Shown here in pieces: positions 1 to 9,099 of a DNA stretch of 64,000 nt. A program made the translations under genes and the position numbers. Position 1 is the stretch's first letter. The number at the start of each line of letters is the position of its first letter. The notes below the pieces were generated by a model. It searched no databases. It saw only the letters and a list, made by a program, of their open reading frames with translations, and was not told where the DNA came from. The stretch is from positions 7,655,501 through 7,719,500 of the forward strand of contig NZ_CP108423.1 of the NCBI RefSeq assembly GCF_035917235.1, written 5' to 3'. Source of the stretch: Streptomyces sp. NBC_01294. GTDB lineage: Bacteria > Actinomycetota > Actinomycetes > Streptomycetales > Streptomycetaceae.

Positions 1-2703
1 GCGCACCCGGCCCAGGGTCTCCTCGAACTCCCCGTCGGGCGTCCGTACCGTCACCACCGCCCAGGCGGCGTGCCGACGGTGCACCGGCGGCGGGGAGAGG
101 GCCAGCGCGGCGTCCCCGCCCCCGGCCTCCAGCAGCTCCCAGGCCCCGTACAACTCCTGGACCAGCAGGTCGCGCAGGCCCGGTCCCACCTGGGCCGTGC
201 AACTGCGCACCGGCTCCGAGGGGGTGAGGACCGTGACCGGACCCGGCCCGTCCGCCGTCCCGGGGAGCGAGGGCGAGAGTTCGACCGGCTCCCGCCAGTC
301 CCATGCGGCCCACCTGCCGAAGAACTCCCGCAGCAGGGCGCCGGGCGGCAGCGCCCCGGCCTCCTGGACCGTGCGCGCCGCGAGGACCGCCCAGGCCAGC
401 CCGGGCAGCCCGCCGAACGGCGCCGAGTCCAGTCCCCGGGACCGGGCCCACGCCTTCACCTCCCGCGCCAGCCCGGCGAACGCGGCGTGCTCCGCGCCCA
501 CGGCTCGCCGTACGGCGTCGGCGTCGCTCACCGCGCTCAGCGCGACGGCGGCCGCCTCACCCAGCTCGGCCCGCCGGGCCACCGCCTCCGCCGGATCCAG
601 CCCGCCGGTGGAGACCGCGACCAGATCCACGGACAGCGCCCCGACGCGGAAGCGCAGCCCCGGCACCCGCGCGCCGGTGACCTCGCGCGGCCGCCCGGCC
701 TCGGGCAGGGCCGCCGCCAACCGGTCCCGCAGCCCGGCGAGATCGGCCGGCCCGGGCAGCGCGGCCACCAGGTCCAGGTCGGCGTCCGGCAGGGCGCAGC
801 CCATGCGGCGGGACCCGGCCAGGTACACCTCCGCCCCGCCCAGGGCAGCCCGGATGCGTGCGGTGACCGACTCGGCGTGACCGGGCGGCGCAGCCGCGGC
901 TGGCCGCTCTGGCGGGTGCCCTGACGCGTCGCTCGGCGCGTGCCCTGGCCCGTGCTCGGGCCGGTGCGTCCACGGACGGTCGGGCCCGTGCTCGTGTCCG
1001 GGTTCCGGCGCCCAGCGGACCTCGCCCGTCCCCAGCGCCACCGTCGCCCGGACCCGCATCGGCCCGTCCCCGCGCCGCGAGAGCACGGCCAGCTCCCCGA
1101 CCCGTACGGTCACCCCGCCGGCGAGCCGCGCAGCGAGGGCCGCGACCGCCCGCTGCGGGTCCCGGCTGCGCCCCAGCGTCAGATGCGGGGTGTAGCCCTG
1201 CTGCCCGTCCGCGCGCCCCCGGCACCCCGGGAACCGCTCCGCCAGCGCACGCCGAAGCTCCTGCCACGGCGCCTCACCGGCCGCCGCCGGGTCCAGCCAG
1301 ACGGTGGCTTCCTCGCGGTGCCCGAAGCTGTGCACGCCCTCCAGCCGGGCCTCGAACGGCCCGGTCTCCGCGGCCGCTTCGGCCAGCAGCGGCAGGGCCT
1401 CGGCGAAGGAGGACTCCGGCACGAAGCCGAACAGCAGGTTCACGTGCGCGGGCCAGCGGCCGGCCTGCGGGTCGTGCTCGCGCCGCACCTGCCGTACCGC
1501 GTCCGGGAGGTGCGGAGGCAGCCACGCCACCGCCGTCCGCGCGGTCGCCGGGACGTCCAGCGGTGCGGGCCCGCCGTCCCGCGCGCCGAACTCCAGCGTG
1601 GCCTCCACCCCGAAGTGGTCGGAGATGAACAGTCCGTCCGGGGCCGGGGCGTCCCCGCGCAGCGCGGCCCTCGTCACCCGCGCCCCCGTGGAGCCCAGCA
1701 GGATCCGGTCCAGCCGGGCCGCCCGCCCCGTCAGCGAGCCCACCGCGGCCAGCGGGTTGGCCACCGGATCGAAGGTCGGCGTACCGTCCGCCGCACCGTG
1801 TACGTCGCTCCAGGCGTCCCGCATGCCGAGCGCGGCCGCCGGCCCCTCGGCCCCGTGGCGGCCGTCGTTGAAGTCGCCGAGCAGCGCCACCGCGGCTTCG
1901 ATGCCGCCGAGACCCTCGGCGAGCCGCGCCAGTTCGGCATCCCGCCGCACGTGCCCGTTCTCGGTGTGGTCGCTGGTCAGGTGGGTGTTGGCGACGACCA
2001 GCGGGCCGGCCGCGGTGTCCACCGTAACGGCGGTGACCGCCTTGTGCGGGCCGAGCAGATGCAGCCCCGCCTCCCGCACCGGCAGCCGGCTCAGCACCAG
2101 CAGCCCGCACTCGGCGACGTCCCGGCCGGCCGGATCCGTGCCGAGGGTGTACCCGGCCCGCACCCACTGCTCCGCCAGCAGCATGCGGACCAGCTCGGGC
2201 TCGGCCTCCTGCAGCGCGATGACATCGGCGTCGGCGGCCGCCAGATCGGCCAGGAGCAGGGGCCTGCGCCGGGCGGTGGCGATGCGCGGGGCGTCGTACC
2301 GGTCCCAGAGCGTGTTCCACGTCAGCAGCCGCACCGCGGCGGGGGCCGCCGCCCCGCTCCGGGGTCCCGGCTCCACGGGCCGCCAGGCGCCGCCGCCCGC
2401 GGGATCCCAGGCGTGCGCGGTCCGCGCGCTGAAGAACGGGGCCCGCAGCAGGCGCGGATCGCGCACCCGCCCCGCCGCGGTGACGTCGATCCGGTCCACG
2501 CCCGTGGCCCGGTCCCACACCAGCTCGCCGTCGGCTTCGACGAAGAGCACCCGGTGCCAGGGGATGTCGCCGCCGGGCACGAAGGAGGGCAGCGGGACGC
2601 GCTTGGGCGGCGCCCCGCGCTGGAGCAGCCCGAGCACGAACCGCGCCGGATCGAACCGGGCGTCCCAGCGGACCTGGTGGTAGAGCTCCTCGCTCGTGCG
2701 CAT
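1..2703 (-). CDS. Four-domain RNA-repair protein (MJ1316, EEP nuclease, 2H phosphoesterase, poly(A) polymerase-like NTase), 3' end outside window
   Basis: The frame is open without a stop from 2703 to the window edge (901 residues visible). Residues 1-75 match the MJ1316 (DUF504) domain, proposed to recognise cyclic RNA ends: a YHQVRWD start, then IPWHRVLF and LVWDR. Residues about 125-370 are an endonuclease/exonuclease/phosphatase fold with [28 protein letters not shown] and SDHFGV. Residues about 400-520 are a 2H phosphoesterase with H420 (HVN, where HxT/S is usual) and H507 (HLT). A nucleotidyltransferase follows with G630-S631 and D640/D642/D644, then FFxxWxxWxW-xxPV near 794-807, which resembles the central domain of eukaryotic-type poly(A) polymerases. 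The start ATG shares one base with the stop of the upstream ligase gene (TGATG), so translation is probably coupled. Inferred role: healing broken or 2',3'-cyclic RNA ends in the cytoplasm. The domain calls are firm; the substrate is unknown. Confidence 0.85.
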   Translation of the reverse strand, partial: MRTSEELYHQVRWDARFDPARFVLGLLQRGAPPKRVPLPSFVPGGDIPWHRVLFVEADGELVWDRATGVDRIDVTAAGRVRDPRLLRAPFFSARTAHAWDPAGGGAWRPVEPGPRSGAAAPAAVRLLTWNTLWDRYDAPRIATARRRPLLLADLAAADADVIALQEAEPELVRMLLAEQWVRAGYTLGTDPAGRDVAECGLLVLSRLPVREAGLHLLGPHKAVTAVTVDTAAGPLVVANTHLTSDHTENGHVRRDAELARLAEGLGGIEAAVALLGDFNDGRHGAEGPAAALGMRDAWSDVHGAADGTPTFDPVANPLAAVGSLTGRAARLDRILLGSTGARVTRAALRGDAPAPDGLFISDHFGVEATLEFGARDGGPAPLDVPATARTAVAWLPPHLPDAVRQVRREHDPQAGRWPAHVNLLFGFVPESSFAEALPLLAEAAAETGPFEARLEGVHSFGHREEATVWLDPAAAGEAPWQELRRALAERFPGCRGRADGQQGYTPHLTLGRSRDPQRAVAALAARLAGGVTVRVGELAVLSRRGDGPMRVRATVALGTGEVRWAPEPGHEHGPDRPWTHRPEHGPGHAPSDASGHPPERPAAAAPPGHAESVTARIRAALGGAEVYLAGSRRMGCALPDADLDLVAALPGPADLAGLRDRLAAALPEAGRPREVTGARVPGLRFRVGALSVDLVAVSTGGLDPAEAVARRAELGEAAAVALSAVSDADAVRRAVGAEHAAFAGLAREVKAWARSRGLDSAPFGGLPGLAWAVLAARTVQEAGALPPGALLREFFGRWAAWDWREPVELSPSLPGTADGPGPVTVLTPSEPVRSCTAQVGPGLRDLLVQELYGAWELLEAGGGDAALALSPPPVHRRHAAWAVVTVRTPDGEFEETLGRVR

Positions 2704-4562
2704 CAGTACTCCCCCCGTCCCGTGACCGGGCCGGCGTCTGTGAGGCCGCCGCCCGTCAGGCCGCCGCCCGTCAGGTCGCTGTCCGCGAGGCCGCCCGCCG
2801 TGTCCTCGATGCCGCCGCCCGCACCGATGTACCACGTGCGGTGCGCCTGACCGGCGTACGGCGGGCTGAACCGGTGCAGCTGCGAGGTCAGCACCTGCTG
2901 CGGCACCGGATGCGGGCGGACGGCGTTGCGCCGCAGCAGCTCGGCCTCCTCGACCAGCACCACCGCGTGGGTGACCAGCGCGCGCCGGCGCTGGGCGACC
3001 GAGCCGGCGAGCCCGCGCTGCTGGTCGGTGAGCGAGGTGGCGTCCCACACCACCGTCCCGCCGCGGGCCAGCGCGGCGTCGAGGCGGTCCAGGCCCTCGC
3101 CCAGCACCTCCGCGTTGGCCCGCTGGTCCGCCCGGGAACCCCGGGCGGTGCGCAGGTCGTCAAGACTGACGTACGCGTCCACGCCCGCCAGGCCGCGGCC
3201 GAAGGTGCTCTTCCCGCTGCCCGAGGGCCCGCACAGCTGCACCAGCCGGGGAAACGTTCCGTCGCGCCACTGCCACGTCGCCGCCACCGCCTCCTCGACG
3301 ACGCCGCAGCTGACACCGGGACCCCAGCCGAGCCGCGCGCCCGCGATCCTGCCCTGGCCGAACGCCCGCCGGGCCTCCGCCCAGCAGCGGTCGGCCGCGT
3401 CCGCGCCGAGCCCGGCGAAGGGCTCCCGCAGCGCCGCCCGCAAGGACTCCAGCGGATCCGGGCCGCCCAGCAGCCCCGCCTCCTCGGCGCACAGCGCGGA
3501 CCACTCCACGCACTCCCGCGCCTGCGGATCGTCGGCCAGTGCCCCGGCGAGCGCGTGCAGCACCCCGAGATCGGCCGCCGCGGCCATCCGCACCAGCCCG
3601 GCCCGCCGCTCCGCGTCGGGGAACGGCTGCTGCAGGTACGGGTACAGCCCGACCAGGTCGCCGACCCGCCGCGCGAGCCCCATTCCGACCGGCCCCGCCG
3701 CGAGCCGCGCCGCGATCCGGGCCCGCGGCTCGTGGCGCAGCACGGCGGCCAGCACACCGGCCAGCCGGTCCTCGCCGGTCCGCCCCGACCCGTCGACACG
3801 GGCGGCGACTTCGGCGACCGCGGCCACCTCGTCCGCATCGGCGGCACCGACGCCATCTGCGGCAGCGTCCGCGGGCATCCCGACGGCGGCGGACAACCCG
3901 GCCACATCAGGCTCGGCCCCCGAGCGCACCGCCCACAACGGGGCCGCCGGCCCGAGCCCGTTCGGCACGACCTGCGCGAACATCCAGTGCGTACTCGTCT
4001 GTACGTGGCCGCCCCGCACCCACTTGGCCAGGCACCGCCCGAAGTCCTCGCGCGCGAAGCCGGCCGCCGTCCGTACGACGTAGCCCTCCTGCCGTGCGGT
4101 GTCGAGCTTCAGCTTGCGCAGGGCGCGTTCGTCGAAGGTGCCGCGCCACAGCACGCGCGGGGTGGGCACGCCCAGGCCCCGCAGGAACCGTACCGTCCGG
4201 TCCCAGTCAAGGCAGTGGTCCCCGTCCCACACCGAGAACCCGTAGAACCAGCTGTCCAGGTCCTCGTAGGGGATCGAGTGCCGGGCGTACAGGTTCTCCC
4301 CGCACACCCGCCAACCGGCTGGGATCCCGGAGCCGATCCGGCCCTGGAGGCCCTTGACCCACGCCCGCGAGGGGTGGTGCGCCGAGTCGAGCGACCGCGC
4401 GTGCAGGCCGTCCGCGTAGAGGGTGGTGTTCTCCCCGTCGAGCTTCTCCGTCACGACGACCTCGCGCCCTGCCAGCCCGGCCAGACTCACGGCCCGGACG
4501 TCGTCCGCCGCCGCCCCGGGGGACCAGGGCAGATGCGGTGTACGGGGATAGTGGGTGCGCAT
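2703..4562 (-). CDS. RNA ligase fused to polynucleotide kinase
   Basis: This 619-residue protein begins with an Rnl-type RNA ligase domain. Lys40 in EKLDGEN is the expected adenylated lysine, [10 protein letters not shown] resembles motif III, EGYVVR near residue 160 is motif IV and LAKWVRGGH near 176 is motif V. A helical linker (about 195-435) leads to a P-loop kinase: GPSGSGKS at 445-452 with Lys451, then SLDDLR and VVWDATSLT, the pattern of AAA_33/T4 Pnk-type 5'-OH kinases. The ATG at 4562 is preferred over an upstream in-frame start at 4622 because CAGGAG sits just before it. It is the first gene of a two-gene unit and overlaps the next gene by one base. Known for the families: the kinase phosphorylates 5'-OH ends and the ligase seals them through AMP intermediates. 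Inferred: it seals ends prepared by the downstream partner. Confidence 0.88.
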   Translation of the reverse strand: MRTHYPRTPHLPWSPGAAADDVRAVSLAGLAGREVVVTEKLDGENTTLYADGLHARSLDSAHHPSRAWVKGLQGRIGSGIPAGWRVCGENLYARHSIPYEDLDSWFYGFSVWDGDHCLDWDRTVRFLRGLGVPTPRVLWRGTFDERALRKLKLDTARQEGYVVRTAAGFAREDFGRCLAKWVRGGHVQTSTHWMFAQVVPNGLGPAAPLWAVRSGAEPDVAGLSAAVGMPADAAADGVGAADADEVAAVAEVAARVDGSGRTGEDRLAGVLAAVLRHEPRARIAARLAAGPVGMGLARRVGDLVGLYPYLQQPFPDAERRAGLVRMAAAADLGVLHALAGALADDPQARECVEWSALCAEEAGLLGGPDPLESLRAALREPFAGLGADAADRCWAEARRAFGQGRIAGARLGWGPGVSCGVVEEAVAATWQWRDGTFPRLVQLCGPSGSGKSTFGRGLAGVDAYVSLDDLRTARGSRADQRANAEVLGEGLDRLDAALARGGTVVWDATSLTDQQRGLAGSVAQRRRALVTHAVVLVEEAELLRRNAVRPHPVPQQVLTSQLHRFSPPYAGQAHRTWYIGAGGGIEDTAGGLADSDLTGGGLTGGGLTDAGPVTGRGEY

Positions 4563-4900
4563 GATCCGCTCCTGCTCGACGACGGCGTGCCTGGTCACTG
4601 TAGGTATCCGGAGCAGACACATCCACCCAATAACCCCGCCGTGCTCCGGGCGATGGCGGGCGCCTGCCGCGCCACATGATTCCGGCCGCTACCGAGGGCT
4701 CCAATGCCGTGACGCGGCACACCGGTTGACGCTGATCGTGCCGGTGGAGGCGCGGTTTCCGGGGCAGGTCTCTACCACAGCTGTCACTGAATCAGCCAGG
4801 ATCCGGACGGTTGACGAGCGTTCGCCGCCCGTTGTCAGTGCGCCGGGATATCGTCCTTTTCAAGTCCCGGAGATCACGATCCTCAAGGGGGATATCCGCC
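4563..4900. other. Divergent intergenic region, no gene seen
   Basis: This 338-bp gap separates the leftward RNA-repair operon from the rightward DUF1801 gene, so it should carry both promoters. A TTGACG hexamer lies at 4811-4816, but no convincing -10 element sits at normal spacing. I see no long inverted repeat, tRNA-like fold or conserved small frame. Confidence 0.5.
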
Positions 4901-5353
4901 ATGACGAACACCGAGAGCAGCAGGCACGAGGGATTCACGGCCGAGGAGCGGGCCGCGATGAAGGATCACGCCCAGGAGCTGAAGACGGCCTCGCGCCGCA
5001 GCTCGAAGGCGGACAAGGCGGCGGAAGCGGAGCGGGAGGTGCTCGCGAAGATCGCCGAGATGAAGGAGTCGGACCGGATCCTCGCCGAACGCGTCCACGC
5101 CGTCATCGCGGCCAACGCCCCGTCCCTCGCGCCGAAGCTCTGGTACGGGATGCCCTCCTACGCGCGGGACGGCAAGATCATCTGTTTCTTCCAGAGCGCG
5201 GAGAAGTTCAAGGCGCGCTATGCGACGCTCGGCTTCAGCGACCAGGCGAAGCTGGACGAGGGCACGATGTGGGCCGCCGGTTTCGCCCTGACCGAGGTGA
5301 CGGCCGAGGCGGAGGCGCGGATCGCCGCACTCTTGAAGCAGTCGCTGGGCTAG
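4901..5353 (+). CDS. DUF1801 (YdhG-like) domain protein
   Basis: The 150-residue product has a charged, Lys/Glu-rich helical N-terminus (about 1-50). A DUF1801 core follows, recognised by KLWYGMPSYARDGKIICFFQSAEKFKARYATLGF and a C-terminal GTMWAAGFAL stretch. Members of this small soluble family are linked to YdhG/Fra-like proteins, but the biochemical role is poorly defined. The ATG at 4901 is chosen because AAGGGGG precedes it by about 9 bases; an in-frame start at 4811 would add 30 poorly conserved residues. It stands alone between a divergent operon and a GNAT gene. No regulatory motif is obvious. Confidence 0.85.
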   Translation: MTNTESSRHEGFTAEERAAMKDHAQELKTASRRSSKADKAAEAEREVLAKIAEMKESDRILAERVHAVIAANAPSLAPKLWYGMPSYARDGKIICFFQSAEKFKARYATLGFSDQAKLDEGTMWAAGFALTEVTAEAEARIAALLKQSLG

Positions 5354-5659
5354 GGCAACAGCCGGGCCCACGGCCGCAGTACGTCACGGCGGCCGGTCGG
5401 CGTTCAGGGACTGCCGAGGTCGATGACGTACGCCGCTTCGCGTACCTCCGCATCCGGATGGCGGCGCAGGCTGCGGCAGCGGGATCCCGCCGTGGCGGAG
5501 GTGCCGGTCCAGCCGGCCGGCGCACCAGCCGACCAGGTTGCCCACCAAGCCAGGCGAATGCGACACGCACAGACGGGCTGGAGCCGGCACGAGCGACGGA
5601 CCGAGAGCGGACCCGAGTCCTGAACCATCGGCCTTGATCACGCTGCATAGGATCCCTGG
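5354..5659. other. Intergenic region with possible minus-strand gene remnant
   Basis: No gene can be supported in these 306 bases. On the minus strand a short frame ending at 5404 reads RRHPDAEVREAAYVIDL, which looks protein-like. Its upstream part is compositionally poor, with no credible start or domain. It may be a decayed remnant or chance. No promoter stands out for the GNAT gene beyond a weak AGGATC ahead of its ATG. Confidence 0.35.
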
Positions 5660-6262
5660 ATGGCAATCACCAGTGATCTTCCGCAAGGGCCGAGGGTGGC
5701 GATACGTCACGTCCGCCGTCAGGACTACGACGAGCTCACAGCGCTGGCCCAGGAGAGCAGCGAGATGCTTCGCCGCTGGCTCGGTGCTCGCGAGAACACG
5801 GTGGAGGCGTTCGAGAGCTACCTTGAGCGGTTTGAACAGCCCACACATGAGGGCTTCGTGATCTGCCTGCACAGCACCGGCGAGATCGTGGGCGGTGTCA
5901 ACATCAACAACATCGTCAGGGGCACGCTCCAAAGCGGGACCCTGGGCTATACCGCCTATGCCTCCACGACCGGTCACGGCTACATGACGGAAGGGTTGGG
6001 GCTCGTGGTCCAGCTCGCCTTCGGCCGGCTGGAACTGCACCGGCTGGAGGCGAACGTCCAGCCGGACAACACCCCCTCGCTGAACCTCATCAGGCGCCTG
6101 GGCTTCCAGCGCGAGGGCTACTCGGCCGCTTTCCAGTTCATCAACGGTGAATGGCGGGACCACGAGCGCTGGGCCATCACCGCCGAGACGGCACGCAACC
6201 ACCGGAGTGAGCGAGAGCACCACAGGGGTTGTGATGGCCCTCTTCACCCTTCGGGCCGCTGA
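5660..6262 (+). CDS. GNAT N-acetyltransferase, RimJ/RimL type
   Basis: The 200-residue protein has the order expected for the Acetyltransf_3 branch: VAIRHVRRQDYDELTAL at the N-terminus, then GEIVGGVNINNIVRG as the central strands. LGYTAYASTTGHGYMTEGLGLVVQLAF follows around the acetyl-CoA-binding turn, and ELHRLEANVQPDNTPSLNLIRRLGFQREGY is the classical C-terminal signature. Family members acetylate N-terminal amino groups of ribosomal proteins or small amines; the substrate cannot be predicted. The last 25 residues after TAET are basic, His-rich and unlike the family, so the C-terminus may have been extended by loss of an earlier stop. The start has only a weak ribosome-binding site. Confidence 0.85.
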   Translation: MAITSDLPQGPRVAIRHVRRQDYDELTALAQESSEMLRRWLGARENTVEAFESYLERFEQPTHEGFVICLHSTGEIVGGVNINNIVRGTLQSGTLGYTAYASTTGHGYMTEGLGLVVQLAFGRLELHRLEANVQPDNTPSLNLIRRLGFQREGYSAAFQFINGEWRDHERWAITAETARNHRSEREHHRGCDGPLHPSGR

Positions 6263-6409
6263 GCCGGCCCGGACCGCGCATGCCCCGGCCAATGCTCCCC
6301 CGGGGACGCCAGGCCCCGCCGCCTGCGAGCAGGCCCTCGCGTCGCAGGGTCCCTGATACGCCAGGGGGGTGAACCTTCCTTGTGAGGTGTCCAGGGGAGG
6401 GGCGTTTTG

Positions 6410-7018
6410 ATGGGGTGGGTCAGAGGGGCGGCCGTGGTGCTGGTAGTGGCCGGGGCCGCAGGGTGTACTGGCGGCAGCGGCAGCGGCAGCGGCAGCGGCA
6501 GCGGCAGCGGCAGCGGCGGGTCGTCCGCTGCCTTGGGGAAGCCGTCGGTTGCGGCGCCACCGCCGCTGGTGATCACGCGAGCAGAGGCCGAGAAGGTCTT
6601 CAACCAGTTCGATTGGGAGCGCCGCACCCCGGCAGGGTGGAAGGGGGCTGACGCCCTCACCAAGGTGGCGACCGGTCCGCTGATGGCTGAGTGGAAGGCG
6701 GGCGCCGCCATCAGTGCGGTTCGGGGCCCCGCCCCGGACACGCCCAGGCTGGTGAATCCCTCGCGATTCCCGCAGAGCGGGACCAGCCGTCGTACCCGAG
6801 GTCTTTCGTCGTGTTCAGCAAGGCGAGCGGGCGGGAGGACGGGCAGGCCACGGCCGTGCACTACTTCCTGCAGGAAGCGCCCGGCGGGGAGTGGAAGGCG
6901 GCCGTGGAGACGTGGGCGTCCGTGCATCGCAAGGCGGAGGTGCTCCGCTCGTACTGGACGTACTGGGGAGCCCCGGCAGCGCGGCGAGGTGCGGTGCCGG
7001 GCAGCGCGGGCCCGGTAA
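6410..7018 (+). pseudogene. Frameshifted lipoprotein gene
   Basis: The ATG at 6410 follows GGGGAGGGG and encodes a lipoprotein signal (VVLVVAGAAGC) with Cys about 20 residues in. A (Gly-Ser) repeat linker and a plausible domain follow (VITRAEAEKVFNQFDWERRTPAGWKGADAL). Around 6750-6770 this frame turns into low-quality sequence, while the -1 frame continues with credible protein (IPAERDQPSYPRSFVVFSKASG and WKAAVETWASVHRKAEV). That second frame has no stop before the opposing lipoprotein gene ends at 7037. The simplest reading is an indel near 6760 plus loss of the original 3' end. A sequencing error is the alternative. The intact family would be a secreted Streptomyces lipoprotein of unknown function. 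Confidence 0.65.
6473..6514 (+). repeat. Hexanucleotide repeat, 7 copies of GGCAGC
   Basis: Seven uninterrupted GGCAGC units encode the Gly-Ser linker immediately after the lipobox cysteine of the frameshifted lipoprotein. Because the unit is 6 bp, slippage would change linker length without shifting frame. Confidence 0.95.
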
Positions 7019-7036
7019 AGATCCGAATGGCACGCC

Positions 7037-7564
7037 CTAGCGGCACAAGGCCACGATGGACGGTGACACCGTGCCCCGGGCCGCTTCGCACAGGGGGGTC
7101 ATGTCGAACGTGCGCTGTGGTGCGGGCCGGGGCTTGGCCGGCGCGGGCCGGCGCTTGCGGGGCTTTGCCGGGGTCGCGCGCTTCGCCGGTTTCGCGGGGC
7201 TCGCGGGCTTGGCCCGGCGCGGCCGGTGTGGCTGGTGCGGCTGGTCGGCGGTCGTGGCCGGCCGCCGCGGTACCGAGACGGGTGCCGGCACCGGGTCCGG
7301 CTCCGGCGGGGCGGGTTCCGGCCGTGCGGGCTCCGGCCGTGCCGGCTCCGGCGGGGACGGGTCCGGTGGGGTGGGCGACGCCGGCTCCGCCGTCGGGAGC
7401 GGACCCAACGGCCATGCAGGGACCGTCGGTTGCCGCGGCAGCGCACGGGCCGCCGCGGGCGCCCAGTGCGGTGCGTCCGGGGGAGCGGCGGGATGCACCG
7501 TCACGCATCCGGTGGCCATGACGAGCGCGGCAAGGGTCAGGGGCAGGGCCCGGCGCAGCTGCAT
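7037..7564 (-). CDS. Proline-rich putative lipoprotein
   Basis: The 175-residue product starts MQLRRALPLTLAALVMATGC, a good lipoprotein signal with Cys20. A Pro/Ala/Arg/Lys-rich low-complexity middle follows, including PEPARPEPARPEPAPPEP and KPASPAKPAKRATPAKP. A short conserved-looking tail ends the protein (FDMTPLCEAARGTVSPSIVALCR) and contains two cysteines. The architecture suggests a membrane-anchored stalk that crosses the peptidoglycan and presents a small disulfide-bonded tip; this is inference. The ATG at 7564 is favoured because the signal peptide begins there; a start at 7609 would put 15 residues before it. It converges on the frameshifted lipoprotein gene. I do not recognise a named family. 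Confidence 0.75.
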   Translation of the reverse strand: MQLRRALPLTLAALVMATGCVTVHPAAPPDAPHWAPAAARALPRQPTVPAWPLGPLPTAEPASPTPPDPSPPEPARPEPARPEPAPPEPDPVPAPVSVPRRPATTADQPHQPHRPRRAKPASPAKPAKRATPAKPRKRRPAPAKPRPAPQRTFDMTPLCEAARGTVSPSIVALCR

Positions 7565-7633
7565 CCGCCCACCCTGCCGTACCGGCGCCGCGCGGGCCGA
7601 ACCCGTCACACGGACGGGTGACCGGACAGCCCG

Positions 7634-9034
7634 TCAGCCCCGGCTCCACCCCCGCGTCGCCAGACGGAGCGCGTGCTCCACCGGGCCGCGGCGCAGCGGG
7701 CTGTCCGCCCAGACCCGCTGCCAGACCCACGTCAGGGCCAGCGCCGCGCCGCTGAACGCGACCCAGGCGGACCAGGACGCGGCGCCGTGGGCCGGGCCGG
7801 CCAGCACCAGCGCGTGGACGACGTACGCGCTCAGCGCCATCGCGCCGAGCAGCGTGAGCGGCCGCAGCAGGAGGACGCCCACCCCGTGCCGTGCGGCGAG
7901 TGCGCACAGGCCGATGAGGGCGCACCCCACGCCCGCGTTGCCGAGGGTCTCCAGCGGAGTCTGGCTGTAGGGGTCGGCCACCAGCAGCCAGTCCCAGGAC
8001 GTGCTGGGCACGGCGCCGTACTGCCCGCCCAACACCTCCCGTATGGGGTCGGCGGCGGCCACGGCCTCCGGATGGTGGACGGCTATCGCCTCCAGCAGCC
8101 GCTCCCGGGCGCCGAACACGTGGGCGGCGAGCCAGGCGGCGCCGTACCCGGCGACCGCGGCCACCGTGCCCCACACCGCCATCCGCCGGGCCACGGCGCC
8201 CTCCCGCACGTCGCAGAGGCGGGCGAGGGCCATCCCGGCCAGGACGTACGGGAAGTAGGTGGCCAGCGGATACGCCCCTGTGAGCAGCAGCTCGCACAGC
8301 GCCGTGCCCAGCCCCGACCAACTCGTCAGATCGGTGGCCTCGGGGACCAGACCGCGCCCGGAGGCCTCGTACCCGAACACCGGGCCCAGCAGGAACGACA
8401 GCACCGGGCCCGCCACCACCGAGACGCCCGCCACGGCGGTGAGCACCGGGGTGGAGAGCCGGGTGAACGGCTCGGCCACCAGGAAGTACACGGCGAAGAA
8501 GGCCAGGATGACCAGGATCCCGGGCCACAACGAGGCCAGCCACAGGCCGAGTACGGCCAGCACGGCGCACCGGATCAACAGCGGACGCCAGCGCTCCGCC
8601 CAGCCGTCGGGCCGCTGCGCCGGGTCTTGGCCGCGCTGGGCGAGGACCAGGGAGAAGCCGGCGAGGAGCGTGAAGAGCGCCGGGGCGCGGCCGTCGGCCG
8701 CGACGAGCACGTATCCGGCGCCCTCGGGTTGCGGGCTGGGGCCGACGTGCACGGCGAACATGCCGAGGACGGCGAGTCCGCGCACGGCGTCGACCCCGGC
8801 CAGCCTGCCGGAACCGCCGGCCTTGGCGGAGCCGCCGGTCTTACCGGTCCCGCCGCCCACGTCCGCGGCTGCCTTGGCCCCCGCTGCCGTAGTCCCCGCC
8901 GTCCGTGCTGCCGTTGCGCCCGCGCCCGCGTCCGTGGCCGCCGATGCCCTCGCGTCCGCCCCCTTCACTCCCGCGTCCGTCCCTTTCACTCCCGCCCCCG
9001 TTGCCGTCACGTCCGCCACTTCCGTGTGCCCCAT
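7634..9034 (-). CDS. YeiB-like multi-pass membrane acyltransferase (DUF1624/DUF418 type)
   Basis: After an Ala/Gly/Thr-rich N-terminal tail of about 80 residues, the protein shows GVDAVRGLAVLGMFAVHVGP. This is the hallmark first helix of the heparan-alpha-glucosaminide N-acetyltransferase/YeiB group. About ten hydrophobic segments follow, with long extracytoplasmic loops (for example LGPVFGYEASGRGLVPEA). The C-terminal part (LSAYVVHALVL and ALTLTWVWQRVWADSPLRRGPVEH-like sequence) matches the DUF418 end motif. Family members are thought to move acyl groups across or onto envelope components. The low-complexity tail makes the true start uncertain; translation could begin nearer residue 75. It lies 65 bp downstream of the VanW gene on the same strand and is probably co-transcribed, suggesting a cell-envelope role. 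Confidence 0.8.
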   Translation of the reverse strand: MGHTEVADVTATGAGVKGTDAGVKGADARASAATDAGAGATAARTAGTTAAGAKAAADVGGGTGKTGGSAKAGGSGRLAGVDAVRGLAVLGMFAVHVGPSPQPEGAGYVLVAADGRAPALFTLLAGFSLVLAQRGQDPAQRPDGWAERWRPLLIRCAVLAVLGLWLASLWPGILVILAFFAVYFLVAEPFTRLSTPVLTAVAGVSVVAGPVLSFLLGPVFGYEASGRGLVPEATDLTSWSGLGTALCELLLTGAYPLATYFPYVLAGMALARLCDVREGAVARRMAVWGTVAAVAGYGAAWLAAHVFGARERLLEAIAVHHPEAVAAADPIREVLGGQYGAVPSTSWDWLLVADPYSQTPLETLGNAGVGCALIGLCALAARHGVGVLLLRPLTLLGAMALSAYVVHALVLAGPAHGAASWSAWVAFSGAALALTWVWQRVWADSPLRRGPVEHALRLATRGWSRG

Positions 9035-9099
9035 GTCCCCATGTCCCCATGTACGTCATGTACGCCGTGCACTCCTGTACTCCGTGTCCCCCGTGCCCC

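Noticed and set aside
940..2850. Long plus-strand open frame opposite the RNA-repair gene
   Set aside because: Its translation is Arg/Pro/Gly-rich without domains, while the minus frame carries several catalytic motifs. High GC content produces such shadow frames.
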